DNA of 64,000 nt from Melieria omissa (taxonomy: Eukaryota; Arthropoda; Insecta; Diptera; Ulidiidae): NCBI GenBank assembly GCA_963971225.1, contig OZ020268.1:38943348-39007347 (forward strand). Reading direction: 5' to 3'. A model generated the notes under the pieces. The model had not been told where the DNA came from, made no database searches, and saw only the letters and a list, made by a program, of their open reading frames with translations. Positions 32,351 through 43,479 of this stretch are shown here, one piece after another (position 1 is the first letter of the stretch; each line of letters begins with the position of its first letter). The translations under genes were made by a program, and so were the position numbers.

Positions 32351-32485
32351 TGGATTGTCATCCACCTTGTCAAGCCCTTTTATCATTCTGTCACCTGATA
32401 GGTACGGCAATGTAAGCATCGAAATGCCAAAAATTTACCTAGGATCTCCTAGGTTATTATGTTAATATACAAACTCAACTATGTA

Positions 32486-33226
32486 TCAGGTGTACAACTT
32501 TGCTTCCGCCGTTTTTTTCCAAAATTAAAAGCTTTATTGCGAAAAAGTGCTTACAGATGTATTATTCAAAGTATTGTCCGTCGCTAGCGACAACTTTCTC
32601 CCATCGTTCCGGCAATTTTCGGATCCCGGCTCGAAAAAAGGAGTCCTCTTTTGACGCTATCCATGAAGCAATCCATTTTTCCAATTCTTCGAAGGATTGA
32701 AAATGTTGATCTGCCAGGCCGTGTGCCATCGAACGGAATAGGTGGAAGTCAGAAGTGGCGACATCTGGGGCATACGGCGGGTGGGGCAAGACTTCCCATT
32801 TCAGCGTTTCCAGGTACTTTTTGACCACTTTTGCGACGTGAGGCCGCAAAAGTGGCCACCACCATGTTTGTCTTCGACATCGAAATCACCATTTGTAAAA
32901 CGTTGAAACCACTCCCGACACGTTCTTTCACTCAGAGCAGCATCACCGTAAGTTTCTGAGAGCATTCGATGCGCTTCAGCTGCATTTTTTTCGAATTGTA
33001 ACAGAAAAGTAAAACTTCCCGCCAATGGCGAGAATATGGCACATAAACGGACATTTTCGAGCGTGAATAATACGAAAACAAGAACAACTGTCACTGAAAC
33101 GGCGATGACAATTCGTTAGGCACTGTCCACATTCACTTTAAAGGCATTACCATCTATGTATTTCAACCAGCCTCAGCCGGTACAGCCACCTATCGGAAAA
33201 CGGCGGAAGCAAAGTTGTACACCTGA
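32486..33226 (-). mobile_element. Mariner deletion derivative, 741 bp with intact TIRs
   Basis: Perfect TIRs of at least 26 bp (TCAGGTGTACAACTTTGC... at left, its reverse complement at right) are flanked by TA at 32484-32485 and 33227-33228. Minus frames encode the N-terminal HTH part (AHRMLSETYGDAALSERT, CREWFQRFTNGDFDVED, ending HGGG) and, in another frame, the C-terminal part with HPPYAPDVATSDFHLFRSM (third catalytic Asp region) through KLPERWEKVVASDGQYFE. The central region with the first two catalytic Asp residues is deleted. A full-length relative elsewhere would be needed to move it. The near-perfect ends suggest recent mobility. Confidence 0.92.
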
Positions 33227-33399
33227 TACTTCGTCATTTTGGCAACTATGACATGCATATGGCATATCCAAAGACTGATGACATAATGCCCACTAACTCC
33301 TGCATTCAGTTCATTCGCTCTTCAAGTCGCTCATTGTCAAAACGCCTGACTTATTCCGTATATTTGGCTCACATTGTGTTTGTGTGAGTATGTAAATGG

Positions 33400-34690
33400 T
33401 TCTATTTACTAGGGGACGGAAGGTGGAAGGTCTGAAACTTCCAGTACTAAGAGGTGTGACTCTTAATGAATTCACAGAACTGAATGAGTTCTGGATCTAA
33501 TCCTCAATAGAAACTACCATGCGAGACGCTTGTCTTTACAAAGGTAGACCGAGCGCTGAAGGTTTTCCAACAGTTCCACTGAGTTCTTCGTAAGACTTGG
33601 GCCTGAAACCTGCTGTAGTTCTTTGATTATATACTGCACTTATCAGGCTCGCAATTACCTACGCAACGGGGAAGGTTGTTAGCGCAACATCCCTTGCTGC
33701 TGGCCCCTAAGGATTGCCTAATACCTGTAGTATCCTTTGGGAGATATTGTGAAATCAGGTTCCCGACTTACGGGCAATGGTATAATCCAGAGTCCATGCT
33801 AGGGGACTTGACGGACATTTTCTTCACTGACAGTTTAAAGGCCGATAGTGCTACTGGAGCTAGATGGCACCTTAACGAAAGTGTTAACTGTAACTATTAT
33901 TTAAGAAGGGAAAACGTTTGTAGTGACATTCAGGCTAAATTTAAGGCCCTGGAGAACACGCTAGTAACTTCGAAGATTGTACAAGAATGTGAGATAAAGC
34001 TTAGGTCGGTTGCACGACATAATAAGCTACAATTTATCTGGGTTTCTGAAAACTGTGGTTGTTTATGGCAAGGAAACTGCCGATAAACTGGCTAACTGTG
34101 TCGGTCTATCAAGGTGTATATCCTTGACACCAGAACCAATAATCGGAACCAGTCTAGCAACAACTTACTTAGGTCTTACGTTGGTCTAGTCTGGGAAGCT
34201 TTGGGACAGCCAAGTGTTTTGTGTTAAGCCCGAACAGGAAGGCAGGGATATTCTTTCTGAATTTAGGGAGAAACGATTTTTGCCGGATGGTCGAACTAAT
34301 CACAGTACATAATCCATGGGGCGAACATGTGGCCATAATGGACATCATTGAGGATACAACTTTCTACCTCCTGATCTGGAGGAGGTAGACACCACAGAGC
34401 ATTTTCTCTGTGTATGTTCCGCCTTCGCAAGAGAGCATTGCGCATTTCGGGTTGAGATGTTATGAGGATGAACGAGGTCCATTCTCTTACTCTGTGCAAT
34501 CTCCTTAAATTCATTTAAGTATCCAGGAAACTCGTGCAGGAAGACGTTTATTTCCTTCTCTACCACTTACTTTCTTCCTTTCTCTCTTATAACCCCATCC
34601 TCCACTTTCCTCTACCACCCTTTTTTCTTGAGTCTTAAGTACAATGGGCTATATAGCCTGAGTACTTGAGAAATTGGACCTTCTAGAGTT
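33400..34690 (+). mobile_element. LINE relic: RT end, RNase H, zinc knuckle and 3' UTR
   Basis: The plus strand gives a broken RT thumb (LIRLAITYAT near 33650), then the RNase H block DIFFTDSLKADSATGARW near 33815 (the TDGS serine region changed to TDSL), LQFIWVSENCG near 34030 (from WVPGHCG) and ETADKLA after a frameshift. Beyond 34330 is the 3' region shared with 27110-27480. Multiple frameshifts and lost catalytic motifs show it is dead. Confidence 0.75.
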
Positions 34691-34699
34691 CACTTTCTT

Positions 34700-35290
34700 G
34701 GCTCCCCTCATATTCATCCATCCATCCATGGGTTTGGTATCATCATTGCACTGTGCGTCTTGTGAAGAGGCGTTATGTTTCTTTGTGTTCAGTTGTAACG
34801 CATTATAAACCCTGGTTGCATCGGTCTCAATGCTCCTTGGAATCTTTATCTACTACAACAAATAACTCATCAAGTTATCTATGGATGAGTTATCTCTGGT
34901 ACTACCTTGAAGCAAATCAAATCAGCTCCGATGAATAATAAAACCGTCCTTGTTTAATTGAAGAATTCTGAGTATTTTCTGATACATCTTCATTAAAGCT
35001 TTTTCAACAACTTAACTGAGCAAAGGACGTAGTTCAGTATTTCTCGTTACATGTAGAACTCTGAATTCTCTAACCCAACATCTACACTTGCAATTCATTA
35101 TTTCGCAAACTAAACTATTTGCTGTATGTTTCTATTTGCTTTGGCTTTTGATTTTACTGGCATTGCTTTACGCATTGTTTGTTTTATTTGTATATTTTTC
35201 AGTTACTTTTGGTCAATCATAAATTCCATTAGTAACTTGTTTGCTTATTGAAAAAGTTTTGCGTAGCAAATCTGATAAGATCAATGCAAT
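34700..35290. other. Unassigned AT-rich stretch
   Basis: No recognised coding or repeat structure. Confidence 0.4.
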
Positions 35291-36240
35291 TTAAATAAAT
35301 AACCAAGTGGCAACATGACAACAACAGAAGCAAAAAGCAACAAAGACGACAGCCACAAGGCGACAGCCAACATCGGTTGTTGTTGTTGTTTACATTGTCA
35401 TGCAGGCGATTTTCGTAATTTATCGCTTAAGAGCAGCAAGCAAAAGATAAAAACTCGGCAACTTTGCCATAATAACAGCAACAACATCAACAGTTGCAGT
35501 GGCAACTACAGCAAATATTAAGACATTCCAATGCAGCTAACACGACATGTACAAATGTTAATCCATTAAGGCGCTGTCAATAGGAAAATCTGTCAAAAAC
35601 AAATTGATCCGAAACGGCTACTGGGTATCGATGCGATGCCGCGATACGCAACCCAGACTCGGCTCGTACTTTGGGCGAGAAGCTGCAAGCAATGAGCGAG
35701 CGGACGGGGTCCATCGACAAAGCTGCACAATGGCAAATAATAAATTATGACAGCAAGCTGCAAGGACGCCAAAGATACGGTCACAAACTGGCCGCAGCTG
35801 TGGAGGAAGTGCAAGTCAACACATGCACAATAACAACAACGACAACACGTATATGTCGCTTGCAATGGCACTTGGCAACATGTTAATTAAGTTAGAAGAG
35901 GCTAAGCCAGCACTTTTAATCAAAATTGTGGCTCTTTAGGCAACGTATTCAACTTAAAACAACAACAACAAAGATTGCTGAAGTTTAAAGTTTTATTAAA
36001 GTTGCAGTGTTGCTGTCAAAATTGTGCCTTGCAGTGATTGTGTGTACAGCTGCGTTTGTCACGTGCTACGTGTCCACGCAATGAGCCAAAACAAATGGCC
36101 ATATCGATGAAGAAATAAATTAGAAACCGCATACAAATGAAACCCGATCCAGTCTGAATGCGATGTGCGCTACTTGCGGCATTACACACGTGATGTGATG
36201 GAATGATGGACAGGAAGACTACAAGCATTCAGTGCATTCG
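35291..36240. other. Low-repeat island with CAA/TTG triplets
   Basis: Contains (TTG)n at 35375-35390 and CAACAA runs near 35835 and 35957, with no transposon motif. Short open frames on both strands are motif-free. Confidence 0.5.
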
Positions 36241-36269
36241 GATCATTGTACTTTGTCCAAAGGAGGAGG

Positions 36270-36490
36270 GTACGATAAGTGAAGGGAGGTTAGGAAAGGT
36301 TAGGTAGGGAAGGGTGTGTGCGGCGTAAAGGCCAAATTGGCCCATTCTGAATTCCTTCTGGTTCTGAAGCTTACCAATCAGTCTCAACCCAGGGAAAACC
36401 AGTTCGACGTCTTCATAAAGGGGAGCAGATCCGAAATTACGGCGAAAGCCAGGTCCGCTAGGAATCTTGACCCCAGGGTACGGAATCGGA
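36270..36490 (-). mobile_element. LOA-like LINE 3' UTR fragment with GGTTAGG tail
   Basis: GGTTAGGAAAGGTTAGGTAGGG-type sequence (36289-36311) is followed by GGTGTGTGCGGC, AATTCCTTCTGGTTCTGA and AACCAGTTCGACGTCTTCA, matching 31536-31690 and 16060-16250. Only the 3' end is present, as expected for a severely 5'-truncated insertion. Confidence 0.75.
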
Positions 36491-36533
36491 AGGGATAGGA
36501 GATGCGAGTTTTGGAACGGGTTAGGGGTCCTCA

Positions 36534-36965
36534 CTACCTCCGAAACTTCCTAGTTTCGGAGGCGAACTTGAGGAGATCGGGAGTATGAGCGAACCCTCCA
36601 AACGCCTCCTTGTCGAGAATACCGAACAGTGGCAGATGAAGTGCTCTGTAATGTCCACGTGTTCTCAAGGCAGGATTTGCAGGCAGGGTCATCGATGATT
36701 CGCATGACTTTTGTCCTGTGATTTTTTCGATCCTGAGGCACAAATCCTTTCTCTGGAGTCGAAGAAAAGACTCCGCTCTCATCTTACTCGGTGCTCTCAC
36801 AAAGTCTGTCGCATTTCTGCAAGATTCTATTCCGGACAATTTCCCCATGTGAGCAATGCTCGCATGGTTCTTGATCCATTGAAGGTCCTCTGCAGCGCTG
36901 ACGCTTTTTCTTTTTCCCAAGAACACCATTGTCCTGAAACTCTTGAAGGGTTAGTTGATCAGCCT
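36534..36965 (-). mobile_element. LINE relic: C-terminal zinc-knuckle region
   Basis: Minus frames contain DDPACKSCLENTW near 36680 (C-x2-C) and the following His/Cys part in a second frame. A longer frame overlapping it (36534-36929) is out of phase. It resembles the ORF2 C-terminus of RNase H-bearing LINEs. Broken and dead. Confidence 0.55.
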
Positions 36966-37145
36966 TACATTCGCTTACTTTTAGTAATACGAAGTATTTT
37001 CTAGGGTCTTTAGTGCAGCTTCTCTGTCACTGCAATTTTCTGCTCAATAACTCCGCGGCCCACATTCAGCATGACATTGACCTCCTCATAGCATACCGTA
37101 GCTTTCCATTATTTACAGTACGAGTACATGGGCCGATAGTACATA

Positions 37146-37315
37146 GTCGGCGTCGATAGCTCAGCGGGTAGTGGCTTCTCATACCGAGCGCCCCAGGTTC
37201 GATTCCTGGCTTGGGCTGGAAAAAACACTCATTTACTTCTATCTATCTTCATGTGGATAATGAAGAGAATGTGTTAAACTGTTAACTGTAAACTGTAAGT
37301 CCCCCCTCCCTTTCC
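37146..37315 (+). mobile_element. tRNA-derived SINE (copy A), internally deleted
   Basis: The head reads GTCGATAGCTCAGCGGGTAG (A-box TAGCTCAGCGGG), CTTCTCATACCGAG, then the consensus B-box GGTTCGATTCC, followed by GGCTTGGGCTGG and the tail start ACACTCATTTACTTCTATC. The central part of the tail is missing relative to the copies at 37393 and 53825; a T/C-rich end (CCCCCCTCCCTTTCC) closes it. A and B boxes form an internal Pol III promoter, as in tRNA-derived SINEs. It is not a working tRNA: the acceptor stem does not pair properly. Confidence 0.85.
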
Positions 37316-37392
37316 AATCCGTTTTAAATGTGTGTTGTATCACGTGTTGGAAAAAACAGTGTTGCATACACATTTCAAACGGGTGAAATTTG

Positions 37393-37624
37393 TGGTATCA
37401 TACGGAGGCCCTAGGTTCGATTCCGAGCTCGGACTGGTGAAACACTCGTCTACTTCTATCGCTATCCACATGAAACAGATGAAAGTTACAAGAATCGCAC
37501 ACGTGCGTTCTTGGTAGGCAATGGCAAAATATCCAAGTGTAAAAGAAAAATTGCCACTACTTAGATACCACTTTACGTATTCGGCGTTAAACTGTAGGTC
37601 CTTTCCCTCCCTTGTTCTTTCGTG
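37393..37624 (+). mobile_element. tRNA-derived SINE (copy B), 5'-truncated
   Basis: It starts within the head (TCATACGGAGGCCCTAGG), keeps the B-box GGTTCGATTCC and carries the complete tail: ACACTCGTCTACTTCTATCG, CCACATGAAACAGATGAAAG, AGAATCGCACACGTGCG, AAGTGTAAAAGAAAAATTGCC and GTTAAACTGTAGGTCCTTTCC. The same tail occurs reverse-complemented at 53825-53985. Frames through it are incidental: the two copies even give similar peptides on the minus strand, only because they are the same repeat. Confidence 0.85.
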
Positions 37625-37635
37625 TCTCATACAGA

Positions 37636-37900
37636 GGCAGACACTACAACCTACCTACCGACAAGTACATGGATTTTTCCTTCAGGCACCATACATCTTC
37701 AGTCCCTTGACAAATTTTGAAGCCATCTGTGAAGGATACATGCATGAGACCCTGAGTTGTAGACTCTTGATTAATCCATGGTTCTGCTTCAGCATGGATC
37801 ATGGCATAATTTATCTCTCGGCATCGAGAACAGTTGACAATGATCCCTGAACCAGCGGTAAATTGCCCCATGTCCATCATTTAAGTTGGTGGAACCAAGC
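37636..37900 (-). mobile_element. LINE relic: RNase H fragment
   Basis: The minus frame 37644-37880 contains HVSFTDGFKICQGTEDVWC, the RNase H opening FTDGxKxGxGTGxGVW of LOA-like LINEs, preceded by acidic spacer. It ends at the SINE boundary near 37630. Confidence 0.7.
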
Positions 37901-38184
37901 TCTGTTTGATTTGAGTTGGCAGAGATTCTTTTTTGTCTCCATTTGACAATACATCTCATGGAGAAACAAGTTTAACCTTTTTGGGATGGAGTCTAAATAA
38001 ATTTTGCGTGGGTTATAAGAACTGAATAATTGTTTTGAGGAGCATTACAAATTTACTGGGATGTTTTATTCTAGTTTCGGAAGGGTTAAAGTTGCGTTTA
38101 AAACCTCACTCGGGCTGGTGCTCATAGAACCTGTAATACCAAGCCACACTCTTCCTTGGAGTTTTAACAAATGGTTTGTGTCAA

Positions 38185-38310
38185 AAAACTAGTTGGGGGT
38201 CGACGGCGAAGAGGTAGGCCGTGTCTCCGGTTTAAGGACCAATTTGGGGAGGCATTCTCTTCTCTTGGTGAGACCATTCTTCTGTTCCTCTCCCATCTCC
38301 TTGATTGAAA
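38185..38310 (+). mobile_element. RTE-type LINE relic: C-terminal motif
   Basis: The plus frame reads LVGGRRRRGRPCLRFKDQFG and EAFSSLGE, the conserved arginine-rich GRRRRGRPRLRWKD motif near the end of RTE-type LINE ORFs. The motif helps identify the shattered copies at 8.0-8.9 and 52.3-53.5 kb. Confidence 0.75.
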
Positions 38311-38399
38311 TGTACTAACATTAAGAAGAAGATTATATTCAACTTTCAGAAGTAACTATACGGGACTGCATTATTAGGATCCGTTTCTTCTTATTTGTA

Positions 38400-38810
38400 T
38401 TGAAACATGAGAGATAAGATGATTCATCCTTTACCCCACTGGATTAGTCACTGGACATTATACCAGGGTCTATGCTTGAATTATTTTCCTAAACGTTTTA
38501 TTTTACTAGGGTTACCCAGAAAGGTAACCTTACCAAAGAAACCCTGGAGCACATTCTCTGCTCCTGCTCTCCTATCTCAAGACTACGACTTACTTACATA
38601 GGGGCCCCGTTCTTTTCTGGATTAGAGGAAGTCCCTAAGCATGACATCAAGTCGCTCTTGAACTACGCTAGGAACACCCGCATTTTCAATTAACACTTTT
38701 ATGTCGATACGCAACACTTAGGAGCTCCAACTGGAACCGCGAGGGACCCAGTAGGGTCTATGCGTGGCCTATTTGGCCAGTCAGTTTACCTAACTTAACC
38801 TAGTACCCAG
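38400..38810 (+). mobile_element. LINE relic: zinc knuckle, ORF end and 3' UTR
   Basis: One plus frame reads ETLEHILCSCSPIS, RLRLTYLGAPFFSGLEE and DIKSLLNYARNTRIFN before a stop near 38690, the C-terminus of an I/R1-type LINE ORF2. The 3' UTR carries GGGTCTATGCGTGGCC and GGCCAGTCAGTTTACC and ends in CCTAACTTAACCTA. The same 3' end is present at about 22716-22741. Confidence 0.75.
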
Positions 38811-39050
38811 AAAACGGCAAGAAAGTAACTCAGCCTTGGAGACACAAAAATCCCACTCAATCTCGAATTTCAAAGCCTAATTGTTCGTAAAAGTTGTGTT
38901 GCAAGCAGGTGGATTGATTGTCCAGTATGCAGTTTGAGTTCAGTTGCTTTGATCTCCGTCTCAGTCTGCATGAGCACTTGTCCTTCAAAAACATTAGCAG
39001 AAAGACGGTCATCTCTCAGTAGCCAAAGTAACCCATCCGTTCAACTGTAG
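38811..39050. other. Unassigned spacer
   Basis: Nothing recognised. Confidence 0.4.
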
Positions 39051-40860
39051 AGTGATTTTACGCAAAAGTGGATTAGAAAAAATTACCGCAATCAGGTTGG
39101 CCGCTGGAGCAGCGCCACTACAACGCGTTGCAGTGACTTTTCGCGACAGCAGCTGTTGATGTTGTAGTCGTTGTTGTTATTGCGTTGTCAGGCAAAACTT
39201 AATCCACTCATTCATGCGCCATTTAACAAATCGCTGCCAGAGTAAAAATGCAAAATCGGTCGCAGGCGCTACGCAGTGACGCGGTCGCGCATTGCGGTTT
39301 GTTGCAGCGGAATGCGACCAGTCGAGCGGCCGCTGCGCCGTACGCAATCAGTCATTCGACGGTGCAGCGATTGTTGCCGGTGCAGTCGAGCGCGCCAAGG
39401 CGGCTCGAGTGCGTCTGCGGTTGCGCCGCGCAAGTGTCACAGCGACGCGACGCGACGCTGGGCAGAGCCACTTGGGGCTGATTGTGGCGCTGACTGCTGC
39501 GATCTTAAGTGCGACTCATTAATCGCAATCGGCAGCCGTGTGCGCGCGGACAAAGTGTGAAGTGGAAATGAGGGGCCGCAGTGCCGGCAGCAATTTTGGG
39601 GTGCAATGCTGTTTTGTTGTTGTTGTTGGTGTTTACGCAGCGTTACGCTTTAGTTTAGGCACAGCTGACGGTTGGTGTGGTTGGCATTCAATGTTGTTTA
39701 CGCTTTTAATTGGAAAGCACTTGCAGCGTTGCATTTGTTGCTCGGCGTCTGGCGCGGATTTATGGATTTGCGTATTTTCGCATGTCGCAGGCGACACTGG
39801 CGACGCTGCAAGTGGTTACGCCTTTTGTCATTTTTCAGGCATTTAAATGCGACTGCAACGCTAAACGCTGATTGCAACGTGCAGCGGCGCGTAAGCAATG
39901 TTAATGAGTGCACTTGCCCCCCCGCCCCACCCCTCTTCGCCCTTGCTCGTTCAAGTGCTGTCGTTGCGTGCGACAAGGTGTGCGCCGCTTCATTACGTCG
40001 ACAAATTGCTGCATAATTTGCAAATTAAAGCGTATGATTTGTTCATAAATATTGCTTGCAATCTTTGATTCGGCCAACGACATTTCCTTGCACCAAACTT
40101 GAGCAATTTTCGCGGAAGCATTCAAGGTACGCAACAATGCAAATGAAATTTCTATGCAAATTGGCAATCGCGGTGCTGCACATTTGTTAGCGTCAAAAGC
40201 GCAACAGAAGAAGAAGCACACACAATAAAAATAACAACAAGAAACAGCAATGATTGTTAAATGGTTTTGTACAAATTAATATTACTGAGAATTGCATAAA
40301 TATTGTCAACTGTCAGCAATTCAATTCGATGCCCTTTCGACACTTTGATCGAACCTCTGACCGATCGTTGCAACAGTGAGAAGACGAGAAGCTGACATGC
40401 CACGAGCACATTAACCCGATATGTTTTTTTTTGTTAAGGTTGCAACTGCAACTGGTGCGTTAACATAGCAACAAAATTGCGTACAACATTATTAGTTATG
40501 AGCCCGAATGAGCGAACGGAAGCGCGACTGCGCGACTGCCGCATTAACATATTTAATTTGATCTAATTGGCCCCACGTCCGAGCGTATCAAGTGCGCACT
40601 TAAGTATTTAGCCCCTGCGATGTGTGTGTGTGTGTGTGTTTATGTGTCTGTGAGTAGGTTCTTCTGAGCCAGACACCGGCTAGTACGGTTAATTGTAATT
40701 AAATTATCACACGCACAATGCGCTTAATTGGCGTCGCTCGCTGGCCGAGCGCCGGGAATGTGCAATGATGAATTGCATCTGCCCGGCAACGCGCCACCAA
40801 CTGGTCGTGTAAGCAGCTCGAGCTCAAAGAGGCCCATAGGAATTTTACAGCCAGTTTTGA
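39051..40860. other. Large low-repeat island, GC-rich at left
   Basis: Largely transposon-free, with GCG-rich sequence at 39270-39600 and a (TG)9 microsatellite at 40621-40639. Overlapping open frames on the plus strand (39248-40016) arise from stop-poor GC-rich sequence; all three phases are open in parts, and none has a motif. AAATTTGC-like and TTAATTG words recall conserved fly non-coding DNA. I call no gene. Confidence 0.5.
40621..40639 (+). repeat. (TG)n microsatellite
   Basis: Nine uninterrupted TG units. Confidence 0.95.
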
Positions 40861-40869
40861 ATTCTGCCT

Positions 40870-41255
40870 TTAGAGCTTAAAACTAATATTGAGTTAATAA
40901 TTATTTTGGAATTAAATGTTTTAAAGTAAAAACTCTTTGATCTGGGGCCATTAACCCTTTCCGGTTAATTTAGGCATTTCTTGAGATAAAAATTTTTTCT
41001 TAAAAATGTTAATTCTTTTTGAACATTTTAGCAATAAAATTCAGGAAATGTCAAAAAACATAATTTTAGTCAATTTTGTTCGATATATGGTCCAAGGAGT
41101 AAAAATTTATGATTTTTTTTTTAATTTTATGAACAACTCAGTGATTTTATTGAAAAAAGTTTATAAATTATAACAACACAAAAATTTGAATTATACAATT
41201 TAAATTTTAATAGAAACTTATGATGTAATGTCTATAATATAAAATCGGTATATAT
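40870..41255. other. AT-rich unassigned stretch
   Basis: It contains TTAACCCTTTCCGG at 40952, faintly like the CCCTTTCGC piggyBac terminus, but no supporting body. Otherwise nothing. Confidence 0.35.
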
Positions 41256-42285
41256 ATATAAATTCATAAATCTCTATATATATAAATCATTCGCCAAAAA
41301 TCAAAAACGGCTGGACCGATTTGAATAATTTTGTTTGTGTTTTGTTCACCTTGAATTAGGGGAGTTTAAAAATTAAAAAAAAATTGAATTTGACTGACGT
41401 TAACTAAGAGGCGTGGCACTTATTTTGTGACCCAAATTTTCCGCATAACCTTGAATCCATAAGTTGCACATAAATGAAACTTGGTCCCAAATTAGCATTT
41501 AGTCGCACAATTTGACTAGAAGAATGAGGTGAGTATTGGATAAGAGGGCGTGACTACGCCCATGCAACTTACATTTTTAATATGGAATAACGTCAAAACT
41601 ATTAGTCACACAGGATTAAAATTTGGTATTCTGTTGTCTCATCTATGTGTCGTCCTATTGGTAAAATGTGGTGGGAATTGAACCGAGGGCGTGGCACATT
41701 TCTTGCGACCAAAATTTTCCGCGTAACTTTGAGTCATAAGTCAATCATAAATGAAACTTGTTCCGAACTTACCATTTAGTCGCACAATTCGATTGAAAGA
41801 ATGAAGTGGGCATTGGACAAAGAGGTGTGGTACCACCTATAAAACTATTTAAAACCTTTTGTGTAGAGCAACAGTGATAGTGACACTGTTTTCATGACCC
41901 AAATTTGCTGATAACTTTAAAACTATAAATCGCAGATCCATTGCACTCGGTAGACGTGCCTTTCGACTGGAAGAATGGAGTGGGCATTGAAGGAAGGGGC
42001 GTGGCACCACTCATAATTATTAGTCAGAAACTTTAAAATTCAGAAAAGCTGTTGGACAAGGGCTGTGGTAGTCAAATGTGCGGCGAGTTACTTCTCGGGA
42101 AAACCCTACTGATGACTAACGAGCAACGACTAAAGAAAATACTGGAAGGCCCAAAGGGGCAACGATCTCAATGAAGAGTTTGAAGTTTCTCAGCTGGAAG
42201 TTTAAAAAGTATTAATAATCTGTTTGAAAGTTATCGTTGAATCATTGTAGGTGGTACAACGTTCACCGGCGTCATCTAGTAATGA
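41256..42285 (+). mobile_element. Helitron/Helentron-like non-autonomous element
   Basis: The left part has TATATATATAAA followed by AAAAACGGCTGGACCGATTT, and the right end has TGGTACAACGTTCACCGGCG then TCATCTAGT. This pairing of a TATA-rich start with GGCTGGACCGATTT and a GTTCxCCGGxxxxxCTAGT end is, from general knowledge, typical of arthropod Helitron-like repeats. Three diverged internal tandem units (near 41408, 41688 and 41880) each contain GGCGTGGCAC-like and GACCCAAATTTTCCG phrases. No Rep/helicase sequence is present. There are no TIRs, as expected for this class. Confidence 0.6.
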
Positions 42286-42289
42286 ATAA

Positions 42290-42690
42290 CATTGTTATAC
42301 AACATAAAAAGCTGACAACAGCTTTGACAGTTTTTCCCGATCGAAAGTGTTGACACTTCAAAGACCCATCAGACTATGCAGTAGGGTTGGTAGGGCAAAA
42401 CTAATCACGGTACAACCATTAAAAGATTAAGCAAGATCCAGCTATGCGTGTCTCAGTATTACAGAGGCTCTGAAGACGAAGCCAACTTTAGGCATGGGAG
42501 CTATACTTAACCCAGCACCACTCACTTAGCTATTCCAAACACTACCAATATAAATAGCACAACCTAACCGGACTACTTGGAATACTAAATCAAATAGAGA
42601 ACTTTCTCTATAAAACAATATATTGTATTTTTATCCTAAAGAACTCCAGCTCAGTAACGTAAAGTATTTTATAATGTTTCGTGAAGGTAG
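42290..42690. other. Unassigned spacer
   Basis: No firm motif. It may be the upstream part of the decayed LINE that follows. Confidence 0.35.
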
Positions 42691-42699
42691 CAGTGGAAT

Positions 42700-43475
42700 A
42701 ATAATCCAATATGGCTAAACGACTACTCACATAAACGGTGAGTACGGTGACTGATGGTTTCAAAAAATTTACCGATTTACCACATTCCTTTCACTGAACA
42801 ATGATACATACATTTTTTAAGCTGAGTTCGAATTATCACTAAAAAAATCCCAAAGTCCACAACACTCTCGGATAGCCGGGATCAGTATTAAGAACATTGG
42901 ATAGCTACTAGTCATCATAAAAAATCTTCTTGGACTGCTACAAGGAATTCAATAACCAAGATACTTAAAATCAGATAGTTCTGATTGAATACCAGAGCAT
43001 GCGAGCCATGAAGTCAACGAAAAGGCAGATATGATAGCTTACCAAGGGTGCAGAGAGTCCATTCATAGATCAATTCCAATGTTCGGTATCAGTAAAACTT
43101 ATCTGAGGTCCAGTTCAACTGAGTTCAAAAACAACTTCATAGAAGGGAGAGTCACACTAAAAATTTCCTGAGCTTTGATAGGAAAAGAGTTATGTCAGCT
43201 GTACATCTAAATATAAGACTTCTTCTTAGGACTTTAAGTGGTGCTTAACAGGTTCGACTTTCAGTAAAAATCACCACTACAAGCCAGGCCTTGCAGAAAA
43301 TGACAGCAGTACATTCAAATTATGCAGTGAAGCTAACGAAGCAATGGAACACATTACTACGAACTGTCTGGCCCTGACACACTGAGGTGCAAAATATCTG
43401 TGGAAACATAGTCCTGGTGAAGAGGATCTGATGCAAATATTGCAGAACTCTTTAATCAAATAAAACACCACATCA
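42700..43475 (+). mobile_element. LINE relic: RNase H end and zinc knuckle
   Basis: The plus strand, with many stops, gives VTDGFKKFTD near 42750 (RNase H opening), ASHEVNEKADMIAYQGCR-like sequence near 43020 (from GNExAD) and NTFKLCSEANEAMEHITTNC near 43325 (zinc knuckle). Order and spacing fit an I/R1-type ORF2 C-terminus. Very old and degenerate. Confidence 0.65.
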
Positions 43476-43479
43476 TTTT

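Noticed and set aside
37146..37215. tRNA-like sequence as a functional tRNA gene
   Set aside because: The acceptor stem does not pair, the anticodon arm is irregular, and the same sequence recurs with a SINE tail.
37340..37630. Minus-strand peptide similar to one at 53.9 kb, at first sight a conserved small protein with a membrane segment
   Set aside because: The shared peptide comes from the common SINE tail, not from a gene family.
39248..40016. Several overlapping plus-strand frames as a GC-rich host exon
   Set aside because: All three phases are open in parts, translations are low-complexity, and no splice-bounded frame or motif stands out.
40952..40972. TTAACCCTTTCC as another piggyBac-like end
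   Set aside because: No matching body or second terminus; TTAA and CCCTTT are common by chance in AT-rich DNA.
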